From Monodelphis domestica (lineage: Eukaryota > Chordata > Mammalia > Didelphimorphia > Didelphidae): a stretch of DNA of 64,000 nucleotides. Position numbers and translations under genes: made by a program. Positions 34,934 to 46,029 of this stretch are shown piece after piece (within the stretch, counting starts at the first letter, position 1; every line of letters begins with the position of its first letter). The stretch is taken from NCBI RefSeq assembly GCF_027887165.1, contig NC_077228.1, forward strand, positions 106,962,043 through 107,026,042, in the 5' to 3' direction. Below the pieces are notes generated by a model. That model made no database searches, was not told where the DNA came from, and saw only the letters and a program-made list of their open reading frames with translations.

Positions 34934-36085
34934 GTCCCTTGCCCATTTATCAATTGGAGAATGGCTTGATTTTTTTGTACAATTGATTTAGCTCTTTGTA
35001 AATTTGAGTAATTAAACCTTTGTCAGAGGTTTTTATGAAGATTGTTTCCCAATTTGTTGCTACCCTTCTGATTTTAGTTACATTGGTTTTGTTTATACAA
35101 AAACTTTTTTAATTTGATGTAGTCAAAATTATTTATTTTACATTTTGTGACTTTCTAAGTCTTGCTTGGTTTTAAAATCTTTCCCTTCCCAAAGGTCTGA
35201 CATGTATGCTATTCTGTGTTCGCCTAATTTTCTTATAGTTTCCTTCTTTATGTTCAAGTTATTCACCTATTCTGAATTTATCTTGGTGTAGGGTGTGAGG
35301 AGTTGATCCAAACCTAATCTCTCCCACACTGTCATTCAGAGTTATGATTACTAGCTGTGTATTTCCCAGCATTTTGATTTCTGCTCCTTTTCCTGCCTTT
35401 TCTTCTTTCACTATTTCCTTCTACACCAATGTTTGCTTTTGAACAGTCCCCCTTGTTCCCACCCTTATTTTACTTCCCTTTCTACCCACCTCCCTATTTA
35501 TCCCCCCCTTATTTTCCCTGTAGTCTTTCTAAAATTGACCCCCTGCTCCCTCCCTCTCTTGTACTGCTTCCCTCCCCACCAGACCATTTGTTACCCTTCT
35601 ACTCCCCTATAGGGTGCAAATCTTTTCTCTGCCCCCAATGGATTGGATTGTTTTTCCCTCTTTGAGTCACTTTCAAAGCATGTAAAAGTTAAATATTTCC
35701 TGTCTCCGACCTCTTTACCCTTCCAGTGTATTGATGTTCTCCCCCACCATGAGCTTTTTTATGACATATAAATTTACCCCCATTTGTTTCTTTTCCCATT
35801 TCTTTTAATATTAACCTATTTTTAAGCTCTAGTTATATATATATATATGCATACTCATGTGTATGTATTTTTGCATGCATATATCTATATACCTATTCAT
35901 GTCTTGTCCTTTCATCCTATACAGTTTGTTGCTGTTCCCTCTAAGTATACTTCTTTTTGCTGCCCAGGTAATAACAACAGTTTTTAAGAGTTACCAATGA
36001 CCTCTTTTCTTATAGGGATACATATCATTGTAACTTATTGAGTATTAAAAAAAAATTTTTTTGTTTTTCTTTTTTCCCCTCTTTT

Positions 36086-37216
36086 TTAATTACCTTTTGA
36101 TGATTCTCTTGAGTTCTGTGCTTGGACATCAAATTTTCTGTTCAGGTCTGGTCTTTTCTTTGCAAATTCTTGGAATTCTTCTATTTTGTTGAATGACCAT
36201 ACTTTCCCATGTAAGAATATAGTCAGTTTTGCTGGGTAGTTGATTCTTGGTTGTAGACCTAGTTCCCTTGCTTTCCGGAATATCATATTCCATGCCTTTC
36301 TTTTTTTCAGTGTGGATGCAGCCAGATCCTGAGTTATCCTCACTGTGGTTCCTTGGTATCTGAATGACTTCTTCTTGGCAGCTTGTAATATCTTTTCTTT
36401 GGTCTGATAGTTCTTGAATTTGGCTATAACATTCCTGGGTATTGTCAGTTGGGGATTAAGTACAGGAGGTGATCTGTGGATTCTATCAATCTCCACTTTT
36501 CCCTCTTGTTCAAGGATTTTGGGGCAGTTTTCTTTAATAATTTCCTGTAATATAATGTCCAGGCTTTTTCTTTTGTCATGGTCTTCTGGTAGGCCAATAA
36601 TTCTTAAATTGTCTCTCCTTGAACGATTTTCTAAATCCTCTGTTTTGTGAATGAGATGCTTCATCTTTTCCTCAAATTTTTCATTCTTTTGGTTTTGTTT
36701 TATAGTGTCCTGCTGCCTTGTGAGGTCGCTTGATTCTAGTTGTTGTATTCTGGTTCTTAAAGATTGGATTTCATCCCTGGCTTTTTGGTCATCCTTCTCC
36801 TTATGGTCTGATTTTCTTTGAAGGTCATCTTTCATTTTCTTTGCCTTATCTCTCATGTCCTTTGCCTCATCTTTCATCTCCTTTGCCTCATTTTCCAGCT
36901 GGTTGATTTTAGCTTTCAAGACACTATTTTCTGTTTCCAGATGACTTATCTTAGTTTTTAAGTTCTTTTCCCAATTGTCTTCAGCCTCTCTTAATTGTGT
37001 TTTGAATTGCATTTTGAGTTCTTCCAAAGCCTGTATCCAATTCGCTGGGATTTCTGATTTTTCCTTTGCTGATCCCTCCCCCTCTGTTTCATTTGCTCTT
37101 TGCTCATTACCTGTGCAGAAGCTGTCTATTGTAATTTCTTTCTTCTTTTTCTGTTGTTTGCTCGAGTTTACCCCTTCTTTGCTCCCCGTATTTGGCTGTG
37201 CTCTTGCTCCTCTCAT
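36086..37216 (-). CDS. L1 ORF1p, complete, 376 residues
   Basis: RNA-binding chaperone of L1 particles by family. Residues 1-55 are polar and basic (QQKKKKE). About 60-195 form a coiled coil that includes three heptads EAKEMKD, EAKDMRD, KAKKMKD at 110-130. The RRM follows at about 203-285 (NLRIIGLPED, RNVIAKFKNY) and the C-terminal domain at about 290-350 (TVRITQDLAA, GLQPRINYPAKLT). No stop or frameshift. The start ATG follows a roughly 735-bp 5' UTR. This is retrotransposon protein, not a host gene. Confidence 0.93.
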   Translation of the reverse strand: MRGARAQPNTGSKEGVNSSKQQKKKKEITIDSFCTGNEQRANETEGEGSAKEKSEIPANWIQALEELKMQFKTQLREAEDNWEKNLKTKISHLETENSVLKAKINQLENEAKEMKDEAKDMRDKAKKMKDDLQRKSDHKEKDDQKARDEIQSLRTRIQQLESSDLTRQQDTIKQNQKNEKFEEKMKHLIHKTEDLENRSRRDNLRIIGLPEDHDKRKSLDIILQEIIKENCPKILEQEGKVEIDRIHRSPPVLNPQLTIPRNVIAKFKNYQTKEKILQAAKKKSFRYQGTTVRITQDLAASTLKKRKAWNMIFRKARELGLQPRINYPAKLTIFLHGKVWSFNKIEEFQEFAKKRPDLNRKFDVQAQNSRESSKGN

Positions 37217-37951
37217 TTTGTTTTGGTTTTGGGGCTGTCAGTCTCCCCTCTTGGAGCTTTGTCAGATCTCTTGGTACAGTCTCTAGGGGAGGAATGTTAG
37301 CTTCCCTATCCTCTGGAGGTTTTTGATTGGATTGAGTTCAAGTGGGTTGGGCTGTATGTGGTATGAAGCTCTGAGGCTCTGAAGACTCTTGGAAGGCTGG
37401 GCTGCCCAGGCTCTCTCCAGTTCTTTCCAGCTGCTTTTCCACTGTCCGCAAGTGCCTTTGCCCACCTCCCTAAACTCTGAGGAGTTCTGAAGGGATTAGG
37501 TTCAACTGGATTGGTCTGGATGTGCCCCGAGGCAACGGTGAGACTGGAGCCTGATGGAGGGACCCAGCCATTCCCCATCTCTCCCTGGCTTCATCCCTCC
37601 TGTCCAAGCTGGATGCTCCGAGCCCGGCGCCCCGCTGCTCACAAGGTAGACCCCCCAAACCCGCACCTTTGCCCGCTCAGAGGTTCCTGCTGCTGCTGGG
37701 GGCTCAGCCCTCTGGGTTGTGGAGGAGGGTTCCTGGGACCTTCCCTCTGCCTTCCCCTTAGCTCTGAGTATTCTTGGATTCCTGCTTTTGGGGAGTGTAC
37801 CTTTTGATTTGGGTTCCCCACTTCTGTCCTGTTGTTCAGCTTGAATTTCGGTGCCCTAGGAGCATTCAGTCTGTATCGGTTAAGGAAGGGTCTTCCACAT
37901 GGTCTGAACTTTTGCTGCTTGCTAAGCCACCATCTTGACTCTGCCCCCACC
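37217..37951 (-). promoter_or_regulatory. L1 5' UTR / internal promoter region
   Basis: Starts 'gggggcagagtcaagatggtgg' on the reverse strand. 'caagatgg' fits the YY1 site placed near the start of many L1 5' UTRs. The region is clearly GC-richer than its surroundings, with CpGs around 37,600-37,640. Confidence 0.65.
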
Positions 37952-38517
37952 TCTGGTATGAACTTAACAAAAAATTTAAGCCTTCTTAGGTATGAATTAA
38001 GAATGGTCTGTTCTTTGGAAAACATCTACTGTGATTGGTAGATGTGAGAACTTAGGGGAGGTGACATAGGAGAAAATTCCCTTTAAAAGGAGAGGCTTAA
38101 GACAGTCTCAGGCTGTCAGAAGAATCTCTCTCTGGAGATGGAGCTGGCAGAACTGGTGTCTCTCTGAAAACTAGAATCCTTGCTTGGACAAACCTTGTGG
38201 TGAATGGTTAAAAGACTGACTGATCTCTCTCTTAGGGTTTTCAGCCTAGGCTGGCTCATGCTGGCCCAGGCTGGTCTAGCCCTTTTTCTCATTATTTCCT
38301 TTCTCTCTCTCTCTCTCTTTCATTTATTCCTTAATTTTGTATTAATTAAAATCTCTATAAGACCCAGCTGACTAGGGTATATTTTAATAATTGGGAATTT
38401 TTCCCTGGGGACCACTTTATTTTTAATATAAAAAACATATCTTTGCGGTCACAATTTAAGCAAAACACTTTCATCTGCCACAGTTTATGCCTTCCACTAT
38501 TTTAATCACTGCACTTT

Positions 38518-39059
38518 CAAGTGACAGACAAAAACTAAGCTTGTTTTTAAACTTGTTTTAAATGCATTTTTAAGATAGATATGCCCACATGAGTTTTCTA
38601 AATCTATAAATGCCATTTGCAGGTGACCTGAGTAGAACTTATCTAAGACTATGCCCATCTCAATGGAGAGAAGAAAAGCCAAAGCAGGGTCCACACTCTA
38701 ATTGGAGATGGGTGGTGGGTGACAAGGATCAGGCTGACTCCAGGAGTCTGAGCAAGGCTGGGTGCTCTTTTCACTAATCTTTATGAAGGATATTGTGGAA
38801 GAATTTTATCTTTCTGTCCCCACCAAATGTATTTGATATAGGGCTATGAGTCTAGGTTTTGAAACAAAATTGCTTTCCTGATCACCCCTGAGGGAGGGGA
38901 TAGTTATTAGTTTATACTCACCAGCAAGGCTCTTTCCTATCTAATGCTGGTTATACAGAAGACCATCACAAATAGTGAATAGCTAGTGAACCCATTTATC
39001 CAAGTAAACAGCAAACAGAAATTAGGAAAGTTATACAGGTTAGAACATACCAAAAAATA
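38518..39059. other. unassigned, no gene seen
   Basis: No recognised repeat. Confidence 0.3.
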
Positions 39060-39165
39060 CATGATCTAAAATGTAGGTACTCTTATTGTCCCATTTTACT
39101 GATGAGGAAATTAAGGCAGACAGCATTTAAATGATTTTCCCACCGTCACACAGCTAGTATATATA
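39060..39165 (-). repeat. MIR-type SINE, reverse
   Basis: 'cccattttactgatgaggaaattaaggcag' and 'cccaccgtcacacagctag'. Confidence 0.7.
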
Positions 39166-39299
39166 TATTATCTAGAAAAATGAAAAAAGAAAAAAAAATT
39201 AACAAAGCATAATGGCAAAGATCTATAAAGATTACTCTTTCACTATCAAGGATAGTGGACTCACTATCCTTGAATACTAGTATCATAATCATCAATGTG

Positions 39300-39870
39300 C
39301 TTATAGGAAACATAGTAATTATATTAAAGAGAACAAAGTCAGGGAAAATAGCCAGATAGAACTAGGTGTGGACAGAGCAGATCTGTCTTGGAGGAGGCAC
39401 AATTGTAAGGGATCATTATATAAAGTATCTGAAGGAAGAGAAGACACTAAAGCATGGAAAAAAAACTTGGACCTTATTAATACCCAAACAATGCTATTGA
39501 AGAATACTTCAACTACCACCCTAGATGTCTACTGTTCCACTGATTCAAAATCTTTAGGTATGTCCTTCAATAAGAAAGAAGCAAGTTTTCAAAAATGATA
39601 TTCAACAATGGTTGAAACCTTTACCATTTTGTAATTGACTAAAAAATATAGAAAATACAAGATCTCATTGTGCTTATTGTATGTAGATTGTTAAAAAAAT
39701 TTTTTTTGATTTGGTGAAGCAAAATGTTACCTTTACAAACTGCTTTTTTCCAAGAAAGTACTGCCTCCATTCAGACATGAAAATTTTTCAAGATTCCTCA
39801 AAAAACATAATAACAGAATTAACTCTCTTAAATTGCTCTCTGATTATTAATATTAAATGAAGGGATGGGA
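39300..39870 (+). mobile_element. RTE-clade LINE remnant
   Basis: The later part ('aagcaaaatgttacctttacaaactgc..aagtactgcctccattcagacatgaaaat') parallels 40975-41100. I read both as the same part of an RTE reverse transcriptase. The frame open at 39368-39598 is likely remnant. Confidence 0.5.
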
Positions 39871-40059
39871 AGATATTTTCTTTTGGAAAACAACAAATAA
39901 CAGCACACAAAAAAGAAATATTTTAAAAGGAATTAAGTCATTCCTGAATCAGCATTCTGTGTGCAGTCAGATCACTAAGCGGTTAACATGAAGATAAAAA
40001 TTAACGCATGTTAGAAGACATAATAAAAATGAGAAAAATATACTTGTGTATACCAAAGC

Positions 40060-41480
40060 AACTCTACATTGACCTATTTAAATAGTTGTTGATGCTGAGA
40101 AATGGGAAATGAACGGAGGAAAGCACACTGACACCAATTAGAACAATTTTGTATAGAAGTTTAGCCAAAGTAAATCAATTGCTATAATGAGGAGCCCAAA
40201 AAAAAAAAATCTAAAAATCATCTTAATCAGCAAACACTTGACCTACTTGCCAACCAGAGAGAAATGGTAGCCAAGGGCAACATCAATTTAGAATATAAAT
40301 TAATTCATGAAATCTTACATAGAATGATGGTGAAATATTATGAGCAGGATCTCAGAAAACACTAAGAAGTTGTGAAATGGAATACAAGTTTAAAGAAAGC
40401 TACTCAAGAGATCCAACTGAGCAAAGTCATCTGGATAATATTCAAAGATGAAATTGGAAAGAAGATCATGAGCCAATGAAAGATTTTTTAAAAGTCCATA
40501 GAGATTTTTATTTAAAAAAATAATAATTTTTTGCCAATCAAGTCACCACATTTGGATCCTAACATCTCAATCCAGATGGTCGCCTAGGGGAAATGGAAAT
40601 GACCCATAAGAAAACAAAGATGGGAAAAGTTCCTGGACTAGACAATATATTTATAAAGAAAGGCTATACTGGAGGAGGAGACACAATATTGAGGGACTAA
40701 GAGACCAATTCTTAGGGATTTTTAAGGAGGATATGATACCAAAGGCATGAATAACTATTAATCTATGTGCCTAATTTGTTACCTATATGAAATATATTAT
40801 GAGAATAATTGGTACATGCATCAAAAATATCCTGAGGGTATTAGAAAAAAACAGGCAAGTTTTCACAAGCAGAATTACAGGGTAAGTCACATTTTTTTAA
40901 ATTACCTAACTGACTGAAAAATGTATAGAATATAAGAACTCACTGGACTTATTATCTGCTAAGTATTAAAAAAGTTTATTTTGTGAAACCAAATATTCCC
41001 TTAAAGGCTTTCATCCAATAATGTGTCTTCTGTGCAAATGTCAAAAATATGCAAGATATTTTGAAAGATGCTACATAGAGTTAATTTTGTCTGGTAATTC
41101 TCTTCATTAATATCAAACAAGGCAAAAAATAGGGAAATGTACTTTCACCAAAGATATTCACCATTGTCATTGGAAGAAATCCAGGTTGAAGAGGAATTCC
41201 CCTTGAGATTGTGAGGGCTTCCTCATTGATCATGCTTTCAGATAATACTGAGCTTATAATACTAAGCTCCAGAACATTATAGAGCCGGTTAAATGAAATC
41301 TACATTCACCCCCCCCCAAAAAAAAGTTTGCCCTATCCATGCAAACAGGAAAAAACCAAGTGGAAAAAGAATGCCAATTGTTTAGACTAGGAAATACAAT
41401 TAGATGAAGAATCTATAGGACTCACATAGCAACAAGATCACAAATTCATTAAATTATTGGAATTTTTTCCATTTGAAAAT
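40060..41480 (+). mobile_element. RTE-clade LINE remnant
   Basis: Decayed reverse transcriptase: 'aaaacaaagatgggaaaagttcctggactagacaat' (G-K-x-P-G-x-D-x), 'ggtaagtcacat', and 'cctcattgatcatgctttcagataatactgagcttata' (the F-A-D-D region). Many breaks. Confidence 0.55.
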
Positions 41481-41799
41481 GTTTTCTCAAAAAAAAAACT
41501 AGAGTAGGAGTTCTTCCATAAGGAATAGAAATTGCCACTGGATTAGATCCATATTTTCTCCAGGTCACTATTTAAATAACAGTAGTCCAAGGGAAACACT
41601 GTATTGAAAGAGGTCAAAGCATCATACAATTGCAGAGAAGGAAGAGAACTCAGATGGTACCTAATCCATACAGTAATTAATTGAATATCCCTTCTGCAAT
41701 ATTCTGGACATTTTAAAATTTAACTACAAACTATTCATTTTCTCATTGAATATCAACATTCCGGAGTATAAATTTGCCTCTTAGTCTACATCCCATAAA

Positions 41800-42060
41800 T
41801 TTTATTATGTTGTATTTATAGTTTCATTATCTTTAATATAGTCCTTTGGTGTTTAATCTGTTGTTTAACCTGGGCATTATCCAATAAGCTATTCTTTTGT
41901 CTCCATGTAGGCTTGTAGCCATTTATCATATTTTCCTTGTTGTTTACCATTTTTAGTACATTATGATCTGCAAATGCATTGCTTATAATTTCTGCCTTTT
42001 TGATTTATCTTTTTTTTGCATCCTAGAAAGTATCAATTTCCATATGTATTTTAAAAAATA
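41800..42060 (-). mobile_element. L1 ORF2 fragment, reverse
   Basis: 'taatctgttgtttaacctgggcattatccaataagctattcttttg' and 'acattatgatctgcaaatgcattgcttataatttctgcctttt' match the reverse of the ORF2 endonuclease-to-RT linker. Confidence 0.6.
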
Positions 42061-42124
42061 TTTTCCCTGTTTTTCTTTTTCAGTTCCTTCCATATATTTA
42101 ATAAATCTATTTTTTAGCCTAATA

Positions 42125-42335
42125 GTTTCATGGTTAATAATAGCAAACATTTGTATATTGTTTTAAGTATTATCCTATTTTTATCCTTAGTACAACTCTA
42201 AGAGGAAGAAACTATTACTGTTCTTATTTTACAGATAAGGAAACTGAGGCCAATAGAGGTTACATGACTTTTGTCTGAGGGCACAAAGCTAGTAAATAAC
42301 TGAGGCACAATTTTAACTCAAGACCTGCTGGGGGC
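42125..42335 (-). repeat. MIR-type SINE, reverse
   Basis: 'tagtacaactctaagaggaagaaactatta', 'ttttacagataaggaaactgaggcc' and 'gcacaaagctagtaaataactgag'. Confidence 0.8.
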
Positions 42336-42893
42336 CATCAGTCTACGACATCTTGACAGAGTCACATGTGGTAGCTGGTGAGACCACAGAGTTGTCCTTG
42401 GCGAGATGTGACTACCCACTCTATCCCCCTTACATGATTTCTTTCATCAATGCCCTTTACCTATGAATTGACATAATTATTATTCCCCCTAGTCTCAAAA
42501 GAAATAATGCAAGAGCAAAACACATGTACCCTTATTCCCTAAAACATCACCAAAAGATCAGACCCTCAAACCCAATCCCAAAAAGACTATTGTGGGTTAA
42601 CTTTTACTTGGGTACATAATTCCCAGCAAAACTGCATCTATAGGCCAAGCCCAAAATGTTCTCATGAAGCCAGCACACAAATCGATCATAGAAGCCCATA
42701 CAATACGTACAGATACAGTACAGGTACACTAAGCTTTAATATGCCTCAGTGACTCAATTACACAAATCAGTAACCCAAACTCCCTAGTAAGCCTCCTGTG
42801 ATGAAATAATTTATCTTGCATTCTGTCCATAATCACAATACAAAAATATAGAATGTTAATCAAGTGATTTGTTAAAAGTTAATGTATCACTTT
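42336..42893. other. unassigned, no gene seen
   Basis: No recognised repeat or frame. Confidence 0.3.
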
Positions 42894-43616
42894 TGTAAAC
42901 CTTAAAATTTCACAGACTTATGAATGTTAAAAATTTTACTCCACATTTGAGGAATCCTCCAATTCCCTACTTGAAATAATTTCCTACCAGATAGTGAGAA
43001 CTCTACTTGAATGTGAAAACTCCTTGCTATGGGAGGACCTCTATTCCACCCATACTTAAGAATGTGTTAGGGCAGAAAACTCCTTGCTAAACAATGAAAG
43101 TACTTGAAAACCATACTTATAAAGGAAAGGAGTTCTTTGAGCCATGCCTATTTTTGGAATTGATACAATGGGATGCTAAGTGCCTATAAAGGTGGGGCAA
43201 CTTGTAAACTACTTAGACATAAAAGGTGAAAACTTACTCAGAGGTTTTCTCTTAATGAAATTAGTTGACACAGCAGCATTTTTTTCTGACTTACTAAAGA
43301 GATTAATCTACTCAGCTGTGAATTCAAAATGGGCTGTCTTTTGGAAAACATCTACAGTGATTGGTAGATGGAAGAACTTAAGGGAGGTGACATAGGAGAT
43401 TTTGCCCTTAAAAATGAGAGCTCAGAGAAGAGCAGAGGTCATTCTGAAACATTCAGATTGAGGAGCACTCATTCTGAAACATTGAGATGGAGGAGGGAGC
43501 TGGTGAAAGCAGCTGAGATGATGCTGGCCTGGTGTCACTAGAATCCTTGCTTAGACAGATCTTGTGGTGAGTGTTAAAAAACTGACTGATTTCTCTCTTA
43601 AGACTCAGGCCTAACT

Positions 43617-43688
43617 TCCTCGTTAGTATAGTGGTGAGTATCCCCGCCTGTCACGCGGGAGACCGGGGTTCAATTCCCCGACGGGGAG
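43617..43688 (+). tRNA. tRNA-Asp (anticodon GTC)
   Basis: 72 nt with a full cloverleaf: acceptor arms TCCTCGT/ACGGGGA plus discriminator G, anticodon GTC at 43650-43652 in the stem CCCGC..GCGGG, and T arm CGGGG/CCCCG. A box at 43624-43634, B box at 43667-43677. As I recall the standard mammalian tRNA-Asp sequence, the only difference is A for G in the T loop (purine 57), which is tolerated. No CCA is encoded. The downstream flank has only TTT, no TTTT terminator, and a SINE begins 10 nt later. Its location inside a retroposed unit suggests a copy rather than an original gene locus. Transcription is possible but unproven. Confidence 0.93.
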
Positions 43689-43698
43689 AATTTGCAAT

Positions 43699-43902
43699 GG
43701 GGGCATCTGGGTAGCTCAGTGGATTGAGAGCCAGGCCTAGAGATGGGAGGTCCTAGGTTCAAATATGACCTCAGCCACTTCCTAGCTGTGTGACCCTGGG
43801 AAAGTCACTTGACCCCCATTGCCTAGCCCTTACCACTCTTCTGCCTTGGAGCCAATACACAGTATTGACTCCAAGACGGAAGGTAAGGGTTTAAAAAAAA
43901 AA
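43699..43902 (+). repeat. tRNA-derived SINE, full length, downstream half of the chimera
   Basis: Own A box 'tagctcagtgg' (43712-43722), B box 'ggttcaaatat' (43756-43766), end 'ggtaagggttt' and 10-12 A. Near consensus, so recent. Confidence 0.93.
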
Positions 43903-44369
43903 AGACTCAGGTCTAGGCCATATTGGCTTGAGGCCCTTTATACTTATTCCTTTCTTACTCTCTCTCTTTCTTTGATTACTCATTGTATTATTAATTAAAA
44001 TTCTCTATAAAACTCAGTTGACTTGGGCATATTCATAATTGGGAATATATTCCCTGGCGACCACCTTATATTTGATTTAAAACAAGACACTGTAGAGAAA
44101 CATATTTTCTGTGGTCAAATTTACTCACCCTCTCTTATATCTATCACAATTTATATCTTCCACTATTTTAATCACTACAGTTTAAGACCTCAACCATTTT
44201 AAATCTCACACTTTTCCAATTATCTCTCTTTGATTTTGTGTATCTGCATGCCAAGAAAATGGGTATAAAAATAAAGATCAGACATCAGGATGGTGGAACA
44301 GCTGAGATGCAAATCAATCCCATGGCTATTATGATTAAGCTGTCTTCCATTTGTTATTTATTTTATTTT

Positions 44370-44510
44370 ATTTATTTTGACTAATCATTCGCCACCTGTC
44401 AGGAATCCTAGAGTCGCAAGTGAGGCTGGACCCTGACCGTGGCAAAGGCCTTATAACTCCAGTCCAGTGTTATATCTATTGAGCCACCTAGATGCATGCC
44501 TCTCATAGAA
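44370..44510 (-). repeat. CORE-SINE/MIR-like remnant, reverse
   Basis: 'gtcaggaatcctagagtcgcaag' and 'ctattgagccacctagatgc' resemble the reverse head of a CORE-SINE. Confidence 0.4.
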
Positions 44511-45216
44511 AATAATTTTAATTTTTATTTATTTTAAATATTTATTTTTCTTTATGATTACTAAATTTATAACAAATAAGAATATATACAAAATAAATAG
44601 TTTTGGTAGAAATATTATAATTACCCACAGTTACTTACCTTCATTCTTTTTTTCTATTGTGTACTAATTTTTATCTTTACTCCAAATAGTAGATGATTTA
44701 ACTTTGGCTAATTCTGAAAGAACTTCTTCTATATGAGTAACTAATCCTTTGCTGTCTCTGAAGATATATTAATATTAACATACTAAGGACAAATCACCAT
44801 CTCTCTTTAATTAGTAAAGTAAATCTTACAAAATTGCCTAAGACTTAAAGAGGTTAGGAAGCTTGCCCATGATTCTTCAGTACGCATGTGCAGTATAATA
44901 TCAGACTATGTTTTTAAAGTTATTATCCAACACTCCAATAAATGTGTGATTTCATCAATTTGTGTATTCCCTCCAATGATATAGATTCCAGCCCATCCAT
45001 TCCTGCCTATCCCATAGGATTCTCATCTCTGTTTTCCCATTAACCCAGAGAATCCACCCAACATGCAGAGACCTTCCCCCTGAGCATCATAAAGATAACA
45101 ATGGGACACAAATAAATTTTTTGTGGTCCTTTGTTCTTTCTTTTATAATCATACATTTCTTATATCATATTTTCTATGTAATTTTTGGTACCATGCTATG
45201 ATTTGCTTTTACCTAT
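44511..45216. other. unassigned, no gene seen
   Basis: AT-rich, no recognised repeat or gene. Confidence 0.3.
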
Positions 45217-45566
45217 TGTAAAAATGGACTCAAATCCAGGACTTCAATCCCCAGAATTCCTTGCTCCACTTCCCCAGAATGCTTTGCAATATCACTGAAT
45301 TCTCACCTGGGCCGAGATCAAGAAGGGGTATTTAACCTGATTGGAAAGGCTTTTGGGGTCTTTCCTGTTTCCTCTTGCAAGCAGAAGCGGCTTTTCATGA
45401 TGTAGGTGAGATTGTCTAGGCCTCTCTCTAGCCTAGGCACGTGCTTTTCTTATCCTGTATTTTCTTTAATCCTTAATCTTCAATAAACCTCTAAAAATAT
45501 AATACTCCTTGCAGAGAGAAACTAATTTCTACCTGCCTCAGCTTCCCCTAAATTTTAATCTTTACA
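45217..45566 (+). mobile_element. short solo LTR (about 350 bp)
   Basis: Ends TGTAAA...TTTACA form an inverted repeat. It has a TATA-like 'ggtatttaacctg' near 45336, 'caataaac' near 45481, and a ZNF143-like 'gacttcaatccccagaattcc' near the start. No 4-bp duplication confirmed. Confidence 0.65.
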
Positions 45567-45611
45567 GTAACTTTACACTATCATAGCCTCCTACATTGCT
45601 CTCTCTCTCTC

Positions 45612-45810
45612 TTTTTTTTAATTCTTACCTTCTGTCTTAGAATCAATACCAAGTATTGGTTCCAAGGCAAAATAGCAGTAAGGGCTAGGCAACCAGGGTT
45701 AAGTGACTTGCCTGGACCACAGAGGTAGAAAGTGTTTGACGTCATATTTGAACCCTGGACCTACGTTTCTAGGCCTGGTTCTCTATCTACTGAGCCACTT
45801 AGCTGCCCCT
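45612..45810 (-). repeat. tRNA-derived SINE, reverse, full length
   Basis: Reverse tail 'taattcttaccttctgtcttag' through 'tgagccacttagctgcccct'. Confidence 0.9.
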
Positions 45811-46029
45811 CCATTGTCCTTTAAATCATTTTAAATTCAGTTCTTAGCATTACATGACTTGGCCATAGATCACTGTAAAAGATTTAAAAAGGTTTTTTAT
45901 GACAAATTTTTTTTATCATCGGGGTAATGGAATCACCACATTTCTCCCTTAAGAATAGCATTCCATATGTAGTTCCTGAAGATGCAGAAATAGTATTGAA
46001 GAAAACAAAGACAGAAAAAATAATTGAAC

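Larger units (their letters stand above)
33979..37951 (-). mobile_element. young ORF1-only L1 (half-L1 / HAL1-like)
   Basis: A 14-bp perfect duplication 'tctggtatgaactt' (33965-33978 and 37952-37965) brackets a 3,973-bp reverse L1. In element order it has a 5' UTR starting 'gggggcagagtcaagatggtgg', a complete ORF1, the inter-ORF spacer, the first dozen codons of ORF2 (MLGNTQLVIITLN), then an abrupt jump near 35330 to the ORF2 C-terminal region and the 3' UTR. Endonuclease and reverse transcriptase are gone, so it would depend on another L1 for mobility. Near-identity of its 3' end with 20347-21872 marks it as young. Confidence 0.93.
33447..38513 (+). mobile_element. LTR of the ERV1-like group, split by a SINE and an L1
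   Basis: Arms 33447-33978 and 37952-38513 (with the SINE inside) rebuild the LTR layout from TGTGAACCTTAAAAATTC to CTATTTTAATCACTGCA. The flanking 4-mers cttc and cttt are nearly identical. No coding part remains. Confidence 0.85.
43614..43902 (+). mobile_element. chimeric retroposon: tRNA-Asp + linker + SINE + A tail
   Basis: One insertion unit bounded by 'agactcaggccta' (43601-43613) and 'agactcaggtcta' (43903-43915), 12 of 13 identical. Between them lie a three-base start, the tRNA-Asp sequence, a 10-nt linker 'aatttgcaat', a full-length SINE and an A tail. Other LTR copies in the window have this site once and uninterrupted. The whole unit was therefore probably reverse-transcribed and inserted together, most likely by L1. 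Confidence 0.88.
42894..44179 (+). mobile_element. solo LTR of the ERV1-like group, carrying a retroposed chimera
   Basis: Runs from TGTAAACCTTAAAATTTC to CTATTTTAATCACTACA, collinear with the LTR arms at 33447-38513. It is interrupted only by the tRNA-Asp/SINE unit at 43614-43902. Flanking 4-mers do not match cleanly. Confidence 0.82.

Noticed and set aside
36414-37286. Several forward open frames across the L1
   Set aside because: Antisense to the intact L1 ORF1 and its 5' UTR.
44281-44340. 'aggatggtggaacagctgag' as another L1 5' end
   Set aside because: Only a short match; the following sequence does not continue as L1.
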